64,000 bases of DNA from CAIYTF01 sp963664845 (GCA_963664845.1 OY761615.1:2666001-2730000); one strand, 5' to 3'. Positions 45,071 through 53,696 are shown, counted from the stretch's first letter. The notes: generated by a model not told the origin, from the letters alone. Program-made: numbers and translations.

Positions 45071-46870
45071 TCAGCTGGTTGAGCCGGTTGATGAACTGCT
45101 TGATGTCGTGGAAACACCCGAGAAACTGGCCCAGGTATAATACGCTGAAGTCATATTGGCCAATTGCGCCTGCAAGCGGTTATACTGGTTACGCAGCGAA
45201 GTAGCCTGTTTCTCAATCTGTGCCTGAGTGGTTGTAATTTTGTCGTTCAGATATTTTGTGCTGCTCGTAATACTTGCCTGCGTTTTGGCAATCGAACCGT
45301 CTGCGCCGGCATAACGGCTTAACTTCGAATACAGGGTTGAGGCAATTCCAGATGAGGAATTAAACATATTCGCCAACTGAGTCGGTTTGTTGGTAATGGC
45401 ATCGGTAAGCAGTGAATCGTTGGTGAGCGAAACACCCGAAGCCGGATCAAAGGTAATCCCTATTTGGGAAAGATAGCTAAGATTGCCATCTGCCAGTCCG
45501 GCAACTTTTGAGGTGGCTGCAGTCCTCAGGGTATTGAGCAATGCAGAAGCACTTGGATCGCTTACAAACACACCCCGGCCCGTCGTATCGGTATTTGACC
45601 GGCTTTTGATAGCACTATATACCTTGTTAAACTTACTCATGAAGTCATAGATCTTGTTCTTCACCGTTGAGACATCGCTTCCCACGTTAACCGTTACGTC
45701 GCTATCCGAAGGAATCATGACCGATTTCAGAACCAACGTCACTCCATTTGCCAAAGAATCGAGCGTATTGCTGTTGGATTGTACGTTTATTCCATTAAAA
45801 ACTACTTTTGCGTTCAACTGATTGTCTGTGGATGAATTAACTGTATAAACAAAACCGGCGGAATTGTCGTCAGCCATTTTGGTGTGGGCAGAAAGAACAC
45901 CTGAATCAAGGCCGAGAAAACTGAGAGCTGAACCTGATGCATCAGTCATCTGCAAACGATTATCGTATCCACTTGTTTTTGACGTTAAAGACAGTTTTGA
46001 ATTACCAGAAGACGGAGTGAAAACGGCAGTTGATACAATTCCTGAAGCTGCCTTAATTTTCGTAGCGCTCATATTAAAGTTTGAGCTGTTCAGCAGCGTT
46101 CCCGTGTCGCTTGTCTGATCAATGGAAATATACTGCGATGAGTTTCCAACCGTGAGACGCAAATTGACATTGCTGCCATCTACAATTTTTTCAGCCGTGA
46201 CGCCGGGAACTGCCGCATTAATTTTTGTGGCCATATCATCAATAACTTCAGCATAAGTCTTTCCACCGCTGTAGTCATAATCAATTGCCGTGTCTGTTCC
46301 ATTAAGGTTAATCTTAAATGATCCGGAACCGGTATAGATTGAGGAAGCATCCATAGCGGCAGAATTAACTATGGCCTTGGAACCATTCACCGCATCCGAA
46401 ATTTTTTGCATTACCGTCGCGTTGGTTTCCGAATCAGTCAGTGTAACATCAACTTTTGATGTATAATCACCATTAGTGAATTGGAGGGTATGTTTACCTG
46501 CCATATTCGTAACTGCAGTGGCTGAAGCCATGGAATTGGAAACGGCGATATCATTTTTTGCCAATTGATTGACACGCATCGTAAACGCCGCAATGCTGGC
46601 ATCTTTTGTTGCCGTTGCTGTTACAAATGCGGAATTGGTGCTTGTGGCTGCTTTTGCGCCAAAATAGGTGTCCGAAGACGTTGATTGCAGGTCATAGGCA
46701 GCTGACTTGAATGAGTCAACCGCACTGCCAAGGGCTGTCCAGGCTGAGCTGAGTGCACCATAGGATGTAACCTTTGTATTTAGCGGTTCAACGCGTTTTG
46801 TCACCTCACTGGTCATGAATTGCTGGACCAGAGTATTTATTCCCGACGCGGTTGAAATGTCAACGGCCAT
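45071..46870 (-). CDS. fliD: Flagellar filament cap protein FliD
   Basis: A 599-residue FliD (HAP2). The N-terminus (IDISTASGINTLVQQFMTSE, TKRVEPLNTKV) and the C-terminus (LYSKLSRYAGADGSIAKTQA, STKYLNDKITTTQAQIEKQ, YNRLQAQLANMTSAYYTWAS) are the D0/D1 helices that form the cap pentamer. The middle is the variable, Ser/Thr-rich D2-D3 part. It ends with a serine-rich tail (TSSSSSTGSTS), which is unusual. It caps the filament tip and guides flagellin folding. It lies 15 nt downstream of fliS 1. Confidence 0.95.
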   Translation of the reverse strand: MAVDISTASGINTLVQQFMTSEVTKRVEPLNTKVTSYGALSSAWTALGSAVDSFKSAAYDLQSTSSDTYFGAKAATSTNSAFVTATATKDASIAAFTMRVNQLAKNDIAVSNSMASATAVTNMAGKHTLQFTNGDYTSKVDVTLTDSETNATVMQKISDAVNGSKAIVNSAAMDASSIYTGSGSFKINLNGTDTAIDYDYSGGKTYAEVIDDMATKINAAVPGVTAEKIVDGSNVNLRLTVGNSSQYISIDQTSDTGTLLNSSNFNMSATKIKAASGIVSTAVFTPSSGNSKLSLTSKTSGYDNRLQMTDASGSALSFLGLDSGVLSAHTKMADDNSAGFVYTVNSSTDNQLNAKVVFNGINVQSNSNTLDSLANGVTLVLKSVMIPSDSDVTVNVGSDVSTVKNKIYDFMSKFNKVYSAIKSRSNTDTTGRGVFVSDPSASALLNTLRTAATSKVAGLADGNLSYLSQIGITFDPASGVSLTNDSLLTDAITNKPTQLANMFNSSSGIASTLYSKLSRYAGADGSIAKTQASITSSTKYLNDKITTTQAQIEKQATSLRNQYNRLQAQLANMTSAYYTWASFSGVSTTSSSSSTGSTS

Positions 46871-46885
46871 AATGCACCAGACTTA

Positions 46886-47227
46886 TTATTTTGTTGTTTT
46901 GAAAATGGTTATCCAGGCATCGCGCAAATCGACAAGGATTTTATGCACGATGTCATAATTCTTCTTGCGCATTTCTTCCTGGCAATACTGATAGAGCTTC
47001 AACAGGCCGATGGATATTTCACGGGCTTTTTCGTCTTCGAAATTAAGCGCGTTTATCAGTTCGTCCAACGCCCGGTTCGTTTTCAGCATATCATGCAGCT
47101 GGCAATTGGTAATTGCAAAATCGTATATCTTCAGTAACAATTTTTGGGGTGAGGCTTCAAGGATTTCCTTGACAAGATAGGGATTCAACTGGGTTGTCTT
47201 ATTTTGTGAATATGCTGTAGTGTTCAT
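46886..47227 (-). CDS. fliS: FliS flagellin chaperone, copy 1
   Basis: A 113-residue FliS. It has the NPYLVKEILEASPQKLLLKI N-terminal helix that follows YSQNKTTQL, a central helix with ALDELINALNFEDEKAREIS and the helix LLKLYQYCQEEMRKKNYDIV. FliS binds flagellin C-termini and stops cytoplasmic polymerisation. Three copies occur in this window, each directly behind a flagellin gene, and they differ at only a few positions. This one starts the run into fliD. Confidence 0.95.
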   Translation of the reverse strand: MNTTAYSQNKTTQLNPYLVKEILEASPQKLLLKIYDFAITNCQLHDMLKTNRALDELINALNFEDEKAREISIGLLKLYQYCQEEMRKKNYDIVHKILVDLRDAWITIFKTTK

Positions 47228-47291
47228 AGCAATAATATCTAATTTTATAAAAATCAGTTAAGAGAAAATTCTATTGCGTTTTTATTAAGAA

Positions 47292-47315
47292 CCCTCCCGC
47301 ATTGCTACGGGAGGG
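47292..47315 (-). terminator. Hairpin between flagellin 2 and fliS 1
   Basis: CCCTCCCG and CGGGAGGG form an 8-bp stem with an 8-nt loop. On the transcript it is followed by TTCTTAATAAAAA, a weak U tract, so it may end most transcripts but let some through to fliS and fliD. Confidence 0.55.
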
Positions 47316-47336
47316 ATTCGAGGAATCGAGAACCGA

Positions 47337-48191
47337 TTATCTGAACAATGAAAGAACTGCTTGAGGAGCAGAGTTCAATTGAGATAACATCGAGGTGGCT
47401 GCCTGACCGAGAATACTACCACGTGTTGCGTTCAATTGTTCCATTGCCATATCGGCGTCAAACAGACGACTGTAGCTGGACTGGGCATTAGAGATGGACG
47501 TGCTGAGCGTGTCCGCTTTAATGTCAAGACGTTGCTGGAAGTTACCAATTTTTCCAAGAGCGGAAGTGACTTCTGCTTTCAGAGTTGCCAAGTTGGCTTG
47601 TAACGTCGTTATCGTCGCGCTGCTGGTTACGCTTGCTGCTGCTACATTCACAAAATTACTCAGTGATGTGTTGAAAGCTGTTGATGAACCGGAAAGAATT
47701 GTTGAAGCAAAGTCAAGTTTGATGGTGTCGGTATAGGTATTACCAACCTGGAAACTGAACCCTGATTTTGCATCGCCTGAACCGGTTAACAAGTTCGTGT
47801 TATTGAACTTGGTTGTATTCAGAACTGACTGAATTTCAGTTGCTAAGGAAGAGATATCCGAAGCTAATGCTGAACGATCTGCTGTAGGGTTTGTTGAATC
47901 AGAAAGCTTTCCTTCGATCTTAATTAAAAGGTCGTTGGTGGAAAGCAGTGAACCTTCAGCGGTTGACAGCAAGTTTTTAGCGCCTGAAACGTTGTTCTGT
48001 GCAGCTTGCATAACGGTAATCTTGCCTTCAAGTGATTTACCGATATTGAAACCAGACGTATCATCAGAGACTGAGTTAATTCTCTTGCCTGAAGCAATTT
48101 TCAACTGAGCAGTCGCTGTCTCTTTGTTGACTTTTGCCAATGCATTGTAAGCACTGAGCGCGTCAACGTTTGTGTTGATCCTGAATCCCAT
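47337..48191 (-). CDS. fliC: Flagellin 2
   Basis: A 284-residue short flagellin. It begins MGFRINTNVDALSAYNALAK and ends SQLNSAPQAVLSLFR. The conserved N-terminal D0/D1 helices and C-terminal D1/D0 helices are joined by a short variable region (about residues 165-192, with STAFNTSLSNFVNVAAAS), with no D2/D3 outer domain. The canonical QRVREL-type TLR5-recognition stretch is replaced by LLIKIEGKLSDSTNP. The start is set by GGAGG 6 nt upstream. It is followed by a hairpin and fliS 1. Confidence 0.96.
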   Translation of the reverse strand: MGFRINTNVDALSAYNALAKVNKETATAQLKIASGKRINSVSDDTSGFNIGKSLEGKITVMQAAQNNVSGAKNLLSTAEGSLLSTNDLLIKIEGKLSDSTNPTADRSALASDISSLATEIQSVLNTTKFNNTNLLTGSGDAKSGFSFQVGNTYTDTIKLDFASTILSGSSTAFNTSLSNFVNVAAASVTSSATITTLQANLATLKAEVTSALGKIGNFQQRLDIKADTLSTSISNAQSSYSRLFDADMAMEQLNATRGSILGQAATSMLSQLNSAPQAVLSLFR

Positions 48192-48196
48192 AAAAT

Positions 48197-48251
48197 ACCT
48201 CCATGTATTTGGGCTATTAATAAAACCGGCTGGTGTCCTTACCAGGTCCGG
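48197..48251 (-). promoter_or_regulatory. Flagellin 2 leader: CsrA-like hairpin and SD site
   Basis: On the minus strand CCGG (48251-48248) pairs with CCGG (48229-48226), the inner CTGGT pairs with ACCAG, and the loop is AAGGAC. Downstream, the SD reads ATACATGGAGGT, agreeing with the CsrA consensus RUACARGGAUGU at 10 of 12 positions. Two GGA sites, one in a hairpin loop and one at the SD, are the hallmark of CsrA-controlled hag leaders. Confidence 0.6.
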
Positions 48252-48297
48252 GGTTGCAGATTATGTCGTTCATTTTTTTGTCTGCATCCATTTGCTA

Positions 48298-48324
48298 CTA
48301 TCGAAACTCTCATCAAAAAGTTTA
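48298..48324 (-). promoter_or_regulatory. Sigma-28-like promoter of flagellin 2
   Basis: TAAACTTT (48324-48317), 11 nt, TTCGATAG (48305-48298) on the minus strand, against the consensus TAAAGTTT-N11-GCCGATAA. The same pattern stands before flagellins 3, 4 and 5. The leader is about 100 nt long. Confidence 0.8.
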
Positions 48325-48610
48325 GGGGGAAGTATCTGACCTGCGAAAGCCCCTCACCAGTGGGGCATTGTTGAATTATGGGGATCGGACAACGATAACA
48401 CGCTGAAATCAGTGTTTCCCCTGATACTTGAATTGCTTTCACCATATAAGAAGTCGCTCAAGGTGCTCAACAGCAACACCCAGTCAAGTCCGTTACGCTG
48501 TGACAGGTATCCCCCCTTCACACGGTTCAGCAGATTTCCCTTTCGTGTGATTGACAACACAGGTCAGCCTCATGATGAAGCAAAGTTATTCTGTGGCGCT
48601 GCACCAGATG
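48325..48610. other. Intergenic, nothing recognised
   Basis: About 290 bases between the flagellin 2 promoter and the stop of the lipoprotein gene. No gene or clear terminator seen; frames at 48354-48810 overlap the real gene and are shadows. Confidence 0.4.
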
Positions 48611-50155
48611 CTAGTTACCCTCAAAAAGATGCTTTTTTGCATCCCATTCAGCATAAATTTGCGAAAAAAAGTAATTACGTTCCCGCAGAATGGTTTTCGC
48701 AAACTCTATACGGGCATCACCTTTCACTTGTATTACAGGAAAGGCGAATGCGGACTCCGGTCCCGGAAACCATGGCTGTAAGTACCCTCTGGTTCTCACT
48801 CCGTACGTAATTTTCTTCCCTTTTCCCGGCTCACAGCCGGAAAAGCCAAGTTCCATGTTTTCTCCGGGTAAAAGGACACAATACTTTCCGTCAGCGAAAT
48901 TTAACGTCTCCCTGAAGTCTCCCTTCCGGATTTTGAATGCAGACGTTGCCTGCAGCACCTTAATTGTGGACTTCCGGTATGGTGTGAAATCCATGCTGAA
49001 ACTATCAATTTTCCATACATCCTTAAGAGCAGTTAAACGAACCCGTACCTTGTCTCCCAACTCCGGCGGAAAGGTTATGCGAATACCCTTGGTAAAGGTG
49101 GTGTAGTCTGCCTCTGGCCTGATGACCCCACAGCCAATCCATTGTGACCCATTCCAGAAAGAAACCTGTAATGAACTCTCATCCAAAAAGCCCTGCAGAC
49201 TTCTAAGCACGGCAGTATCAGTTTCAATACAGTTCATAAATTCAAGTGTTTTATTCCCAAGCAGCCCGTTCAGGTAATAATAGGTAAATGTCCCGAAATA
49301 AGTGTTTTTTGCATCAATGATCAGTGTTCCCTCTTGGACGTTTTGTGTATTCTCAAACACCAATTCAATTGTATCATGAAATCCCCGGCCAGGCTGCTGG
49401 CCCGATTCCCAAAAATCATTATCAACTTTTGCAATCCTGGGAAGAATAGTCTCATTGTTCCCCTGTGCCGAAATGGGAGTGGCCCTCGAGTAAACCGGAA
49501 TATAATTCTCCGCATTATCAGCGATTAACTCCGCATTGGCATCATGCTCAACAGCAGCAATTTCGATAGATTTGAAATAGTGCGTTTCCGGTCTTTCGTT
49601 GGCGAAACGTATTTTATGGTTACGTGATGAGGTATCCAAATGTTTCAGGACAATGGCCGTTGTTGTTTCCATCTGCTTTCCAAGCCCTGTTCCAAAGGCC
49701 TCTCCCTCAAGAGTAAAACCGGCCCCTGTATAACTGTAAAGAAAAGGGCAACTGGACCCACCATTTCCTATGGGATATAAAAGGTTATATGATACTCCTT
49801 CATTATGGTTTTCATCCGCCAGGATATAGGCGGCCACTGTTCCAACCAACGCAGCGGTGAACAAACCCCTGAAAAAGCTTTTTGACTCGCCGGCGATATA
49901 GTGCATGTCGGCAAACTTAAGTTCGCCTCGAAATGGTTGAACAAGATTATTCTTTTCCTGTTTGCCTTCGCCAAGCAAGGTGCTGTCGTTCGCTACTGTA
50001 AAATGGGTGAGCGTATAGAGTGTACTGTCCTTACTGAATACCATCAGGATGTCCGGTTTATCCTGAATCAGCTCAGAGTATTTGGTTATTTCCTTGTTGG
50101 TGGAACAACCATAGGCTAACAGGACGATGAAGATATAGAGAAATAGCTGTTTCAT
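48611..50155 (-). CDS. Large lipoprotein of unknown function
   Basis: A 514-residue protein with a lipobox (IFIVLLAYGC, Cys at about residue 17). It has a hydrophobic stretch near residue 100 (FFRGLFTAALVGTVAAYILA) and then a Cys-containing block SSCPFLYSYTGAGFTLEGEA. The rest is beta-rich with no domain I can name. ATG at 50155 is preferred over the start five codons upstream. It follows the upstream barrel-like gene by 1 nt, so the two form an operon. Its location between flagellar modules may be accidental. Confidence 0.65.
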   Translation of the reverse strand: MKQLFLYIFIVLLAYGCSTNKEITKYSELIQDKPDILMVFSKDSTLYTLTHFTVANDSTLLGEGKQEKNNLVQPFRGELKFADMHYIAGESKSFFRGLFTAALVGTVAAYILADENHNEGVSYNLLYPIGNGGSSCPFLYSYTGAGFTLEGEAFGTGLGKQMETTTAIVLKHLDTSSRNHKIRFANERPETHYFKSIEIAAVEHDANAELIADNAENYIPVYSRATPISAQGNNETILPRIAKVDNDFWESGQQPGRGFHDTIELVFENTQNVQEGTLIIDAKNTYFGTFTYYYLNGLLGNKTLEFMNCIETDTAVLRSLQGFLDESSLQVSFWNGSQWIGCGVIRPEADYTTFTKGIRITFPPELGDKVRVRLTALKDVWKIDSFSMDFTPYRKSTIKVLQATSAFKIRKGDFRETLNFADGKYCVLLPGENMELGFSGCEPGKGKKITYGVRTRGYLQPWFPGPESAFAFPVIQVKGDARIEFAKTILRERNYFFSQIYAEWDAKKHLFEGN

Positions 50156-50156
50156 A

Positions 50157-51224
50157 TTAATAACCTCCAAACGCGATCATCGCTTTAATTTCATAATACC
50201 AGCCGGATAAATCAATCCCGAACGTCTCCACATTCCCATCTCGGCTTTTTTTGTTGGCAAAAGAGCACCCGCCGCTTACTGAAAGCTGCACCGGTTTCAC
50301 ATTAAGGAGCATACCCGCCAACACATTGTAGCAATAGGTCTTATTTTTAATATCAACACCCTCCAGAACATTTTTGAAAGAAGTCCCGGGGACGGTAATG
50401 CTGTCTCCGGATGTATAGTGCCGGTTAAATTCAAGATAGCTGAAAGAGATTCCTGCAAAAGGGGTAAAGTATTCGTTTATTAGGTTTTTTAAAAGGTAGC
50501 TTACACCCAGGCCGGACCGGTGATACAGGCGATCGGACCCCAGTACACATTCGGCCGCGATATATACTTGTTTAATGCACAAAAATGCTTCAAGAGTTGG
50601 TTGAGCACCAACGGATTTTTCTGCGTTCAGATGGCTGATACCCAATTTTTGTTTAAACTCTTCTTCACCCGTTACATTCCAAGGAAAAACCGCGAGGCCA
50701 AAACCCATTCCCCAATAAACCGTTTGTTCAAATTTGATCCTTTCCTTATTCATCATATAAGGGAGAGTATCACCCCTCCAGAATGCCCTTCTGGAAGATG
50801 TGTCCTTAGTTACTGGGTCAATGTACCAGGCAGCCTTATCATTTTTATTTTCCCGGAAAGGTGAACCGTCCCAATAGCATAGTTTTGGTACTTTTGTTCC
50901 CCACCTGTACTTGTTCATTCTTATGTCTGCAATATTTTCAATCTGCTCCGCCATCCGGTATACGGTTGTGCTTGAGAGCTGAATAATAGTGTCCCTTGTT
51001 CCCGTTCCGATGCTGACTTTGGCAATGGCAAAATAGGAAGTATCATTTTGCCGGACGGTTGCAGATGCAAAATTTTGAATCTCAGCGAAAAGACCATAGT
51101 TCTCCGCCTCATCTTTGTCGATTTCATAGGAAATTCTGGGGCTGAGAATAATTATCTTTCCCTGTGGGAAGTGGTGGGGGGAGAGCAGTAACAGAAGAAC
51201 CGGTAATATGAAACGCGCGTTCAT
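50157..51224 (-). CDS. Exported protein, possible barrel, unknown function
   Basis: A 355-residue protein with a signal peptide (ARFILPVLLLLLSPHHF). The N-terminal half is globular (GTKVPKLCYWDGSPFRENKN) and the C-terminal half has alternating strands (GMGFGLAVFPWNV, GLGVSYLLKNLINEYFTPFA, FAGISFSYLEFNRHY) ending MIAFGGY, consistent with an outer-membrane barrel. It is the first gene of a pair with the lipoprotein. No homologue is recognised. Confidence 0.6.
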   Translation of the reverse strand: MNARFILPVLLLLLSPHHFPQGKIIILSPRISYEIDKDEAENYGLFAEIQNFASATVRQNDTSYFAIAKVSIGTGTRDTIIQLSSTTVYRMAEQIENIADIRMNKYRWGTKVPKLCYWDGSPFRENKNDKAAWYIDPVTKDTSSRRAFWRGDTLPYMMNKERIKFEQTVYWGMGFGLAVFPWNVTGEEEFKQKLGISHLNAEKSVGAQPTLEAFLCIKQVYIAAECVLGSDRLYHRSGLGVSYLLKNLINEYFTPFAGISFSYLEFNRHYTSGDSITVPGTSFKNVLEGVDIKNKTYCYNVLAGMLLNVKPVQLSVSGGCSFANKKSRDGNVETFGIDLSGWYYEIKAMIAFGGY

Positions 51225-51609
51225 GACAAATCCTTCATTCCTTGCACAAAGCTGTTGTCTACCAAAATTTAGTTACCCCGGACCCGATATGAAAAGTGAC
51301 CTGCATTGATCGCTCTTCCATTGCAGAATGATATGCCATAAAGCTAAATAACGCACAAAAACTGCAAATATGGAAACGCTTTATATTTCAAATATAGAGA
51401 ATGTATACACCGCTTCAAAATACTGTTATTCCGGCCAAAACAGAACTATCTGCCCGCTGGAAACAAGGTCAGGCGGAAGTGTCGCCGGAAAGAACCCGGG
51501 AAGCTTAAAGGAAACAAACAGCAGAACGATGATGCGAGAACGCAGAGACGTTTTGGGAATGACATTACCGGTTAGGTTAGATGCAAAATGGAAATGGTTA
51601 AAAATTAAA
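51225..51609. other. Intergenic, nothing recognised
   Basis: About 385 bases upstream of the barrel-like gene on the minus strand and downstream of fliS 2. The frame at 51370-51639 (+) runs across the fliS 2 terminator and is not a gene. The barrel/lipoprotein operon promoter should be here. Confidence 0.4.
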
Positions 51610-51638
51610 CAGGCATCCGCAAACGATACGGATGCCTG
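51610..51638 (-). terminator. Terminator after fliS 2
   Basis: CAGGCATCCG and CGGATGCCTG form a 10-bp stem with a 9-nt loop, followed on the minus strand by TTTAATTTTTAACC. Almost the same hairpin follows fliS 3. Confidence 0.8.
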
Positions 51639-51677
51639 ACGGTCGTTCAGGTATAGCAGAGATAAGACTTCCCTGTC

Positions 51678-52019
51678 TTATCTGTTCATTTTAAAAATTG
51701 TTAACCAGGCTTCACGCAGATCGACAAGGATCTTGTGAACCATTTCATAGTTCTTCTTGCGCATTTCTTCCTGGCAATACTGATAGAGCTTCAACAGGCC
51801 GATGGATATTTCGCGGGCTTTTTCGTCTTCGAAATTAAGCGCGTTTATCAGTTCATCCAGTGCCCGGTTTGTTTTCAGCATATCATGCAACTGGCAATGG
51901 GTAATTGCAAAATCGTATATCTTAAGTAAAAGTTTCTGGGGTGATGCCTCGAGTATCTCTTTGACGAGATAGGGGTTAAGTTGTGTTGTCTTGTTTTGCG
52001 AAAATGCCGTTGTGTTCAT
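51678..52019 (-). CDS. fliS: FliS flagellin chaperone, copy 2
   Basis: A 113-residue FliS, MNTTAFSQNKTTQLNPYLVK, differing from copy 1 at about eight residues (for example F for Y at 6, H for N, and a C-terminal MNR in place of TTK). ATG at 52019 is chosen over an in-frame start four codons upstream, because it matches the other copies. It is separated from flagellin 3 by a hairpin and has its own terminator, so it forms a two-gene module. Confidence 0.95.
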   Translation of the reverse strand: MNTTAFSQNKTTQLNPYLVKEILEASPQKLLLKIYDFAITHCQLHDMLKTNRALDELINALNFEDEKAREISIGLLKLYQYCQEEMRKKNYEMVHKILVDLREAWLTIFKMNR

Positions 52020-52053
52020 AGTAATAAGCAAAAATCAAATATTATTTATTAAG

Positions 52054-52081
52054 TTCCCTCCCGCTTCGTTGCGGGAGGGAA
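52054..52081 (-). terminator. Hairpin between flagellin 3 and fliS 2
   Basis: TTCCCTCCCGC and GCGGGAGGGAA form an 11-bp stem with a 6-nt loop, followed by CTTAATAAATAAT, a poor U tract. Same position and similar sequence to the hairpin after flagellin 2. Confidence 0.6.
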
Positions 52082-52101
52082 TACGGGAAATCGAGAACTG
52101 A

Positions 52102-52956
52102 TTATCTGAACAATGAAAGAACTGCCTGAGGGGCTGAGTTCAGTTGCGATAACATTGAGGTAGCGGCCTGACCCAGGATGCTGCCACGTGTTGCGTTCAA
52201 TTGTTCCATCGCCATATCAGCGTCAAACAGACGACTGTAGCTGGACTGGGCATTAGAGATGGACGTGCTGAGCGTGTCCGCTTTAATGTCAAGACGTTGC
52301 TGGAAGTTACCAATCTTACCCAAAGCTGCCGTCACTTCACTCTTTAGTGTAGCTAAGTTAGCCTGAAGGGTTGTGATGGTTGCACTGTCAGTTACACTGG
52401 CGCCTGCTACGGCAAGCATGTTTCCAAGCGATGTATTGAAACCGGCTTTATTGCCGGAAAGGATTGACGAAGCAAAATCAAGCTTGATGGTGTCGGTATA
52501 GGTATTACCAACCTGGAAACTGAATCCTGCTTTTGCATCGCTTGCGCCGGTTAACAAGTTCGTGTTATTGAACTTAGTAGTATTCAGTACTGACTGAATT
52601 TCTGTTGCCAGAGAAGCGATATCCGAGGCTAAGGCCGAACGGTCTGCTGTGGGGTTTGTTGAATCGGAAAGTTTTCCTTCAATCTTAATTAAAAGATCGT
52701 TAGTTGAAAGCAGTGAACCTTCAGCGGTCGAGAGCAGGTTTTTGGCACCGGAAACGTTGTTCTGTGCTGCCTGCATAACGGTAATCTTGCCTTCAAGCGA
52801 TTTACCGATATTGAACCCGGATGTGTCATCAGCAACTGAGTTAATCCGTTTGCCGGAAGCGATCTTTAACTGTGCAGTTGCAGTTTCTTTGTTGACTTTT
52901 GCCAATGCATTGTAAGCACTAAGCGCGTCAACGTTGGTATTGATCCTGAATCCCAT
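52102..52956 (-). CDS. fliC: Flagellin 3
   Basis: A 284-residue flagellin, MGFRINTNVDALSAYNALAK through QAVLSLFR. It is almost identical to flagellin 2 outside the short variable region, which here reads KAGFNTSLGNMLAVAGASV. ATG at 52956 is chosen over a start four codons upstream by alignment with the other copies and by the GGAGG 5 nt before it. Followed by a hairpin and fliS 2. Confidence 0.96.
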   Translation of the reverse strand: MGFRINTNVDALSAYNALAKVNKETATAQLKIASGKRINSVADDTSGFNIGKSLEGKITVMQAAQNNVSGAKNLLSTAEGSLLSTNDLLIKIEGKLSDSTNPTADRSALASDIASLATEIQSVLNTTKFNNTNLLTGASDAKAGFSFQVGNTYTDTIKLDFASSILSGNKAGFNTSLGNMLAVAGASVTDSATITTLQANLATLKSEVTAALGKIGNFQQRLDIKADTLSTSISNAQSSYSRLFDADMAMEQLNATRGSILGQAATSMLSQLNSAPQAVLSLFR

Positions 52957-52960
52957 AAAT

Positions 52961-53015
52961 ACCTCCATGTATTTGGGTTGTTGATAAAATCAGGCTGGCA
53001 TCCTTACCATGCCTG
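52961..53015 (-). promoter_or_regulatory. Flagellin 3 leader: CsrA-like hairpin and SD site
   Basis: Outer arms CAGG (53015-53012) and CCTG (52994-52991) pair, and TGG/CCA encloses a loop with TAAGGATG. Compared with the CCGG/CCGG arms in flagellins 2, 4 and 5, both sides have changed (C-G to A-T), which is compensatory covariation. The SD is ATACATGGAGGT. Confidence 0.6.
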
Positions 53016-53055
53016 GGGAGTGATTAGTGTTTATTATATCTCCTCCCACTTAGCA

Positions 53056-53082
53056 CTATCGAAAGTATTAATTATTTGTTTA
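53056..53082 (-). promoter_or_regulatory. Sigma-28-like promoter of flagellin 3
   Basis: TAAACAAA (53082-53075), 11 nt, TTCGATAG (53063-53056) on the minus strand. Same spacing and -10 octamer as flagellin 2. Confidence 0.8.
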
Positions 53083-53696
53083 ACTCGAATAAAAATTGCG
53101 AAAGTTAATCATCGCCTTTCGCTGATTGTACAACCCTTAATCAGTCTTAACATATTAATCACTGGCAACGTTTAAATTCGAAATACTGATACGCACTTGA
53201 GTCATAGTAAATGCGGCTGAAGGTGCTTATGGGAAATGTCTGCCGGTTAGTAATTATTTCTTTTACAGCATCGGGACTACGGCGGCATGTATGTCACTTC
53301 ATGATCAGTAATTTCAGGAAAGCCTGTTAAAAAAGATATTCGTATTGATGAGCCGGTGTGGTATATAAACGGTTTATTGTTTCCAAAGTCAAAGAAGAGA
53401 GTACCTTCAAGGGTGAACAACAAGAGTGGAGGAATACGACAACGTTACCTGCAACGAAATGCAATTCGTTGAGTTGGCGAAAAGTGAATAGAATGGGATT
53501 TAAATGTGCATCAGTAAAATGGTGCGCTAAATCAACGGCTCAATTTATAGACTGCCACTAAAAGCCGTGGCTATGCAATTTATGGTTTTGTTTAATAAAT
53601 CGATGAGTGTCATTGCGCCCGCTGGGTGATCTGAGGTTCGCTTTCCGTAAAATTAAATCAACAATAAAATTAAAAGATCGTTTCTATTATATAGGC
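53083..53696. other. Intergenic, nothing recognised
   Basis: About 610 bases between the flagellin 3 promoter and the fliS 3 terminator. No gene-like frame, repeat or RNA seen; the frame at 53358-53561 (+) is not supported. The sequence may be the remains of a gene lost during module duplication, but I see no readable relic. Confidence 0.4.

Noticed and set aside
48226..48251. Flagellin leader hairpin as a cyclic di-GMP (GEMM) or preQ1 riboswitch
   Set aside because: It is too short and lacks the second stem and conserved receptor sequences of those riboswitches. A protein-binding GGA hairpin fits better.
53358..53561. Plus-strand frame in the gap between flagellin modules
   Set aside because: No ribosome binding site, no domain and unusual composition.
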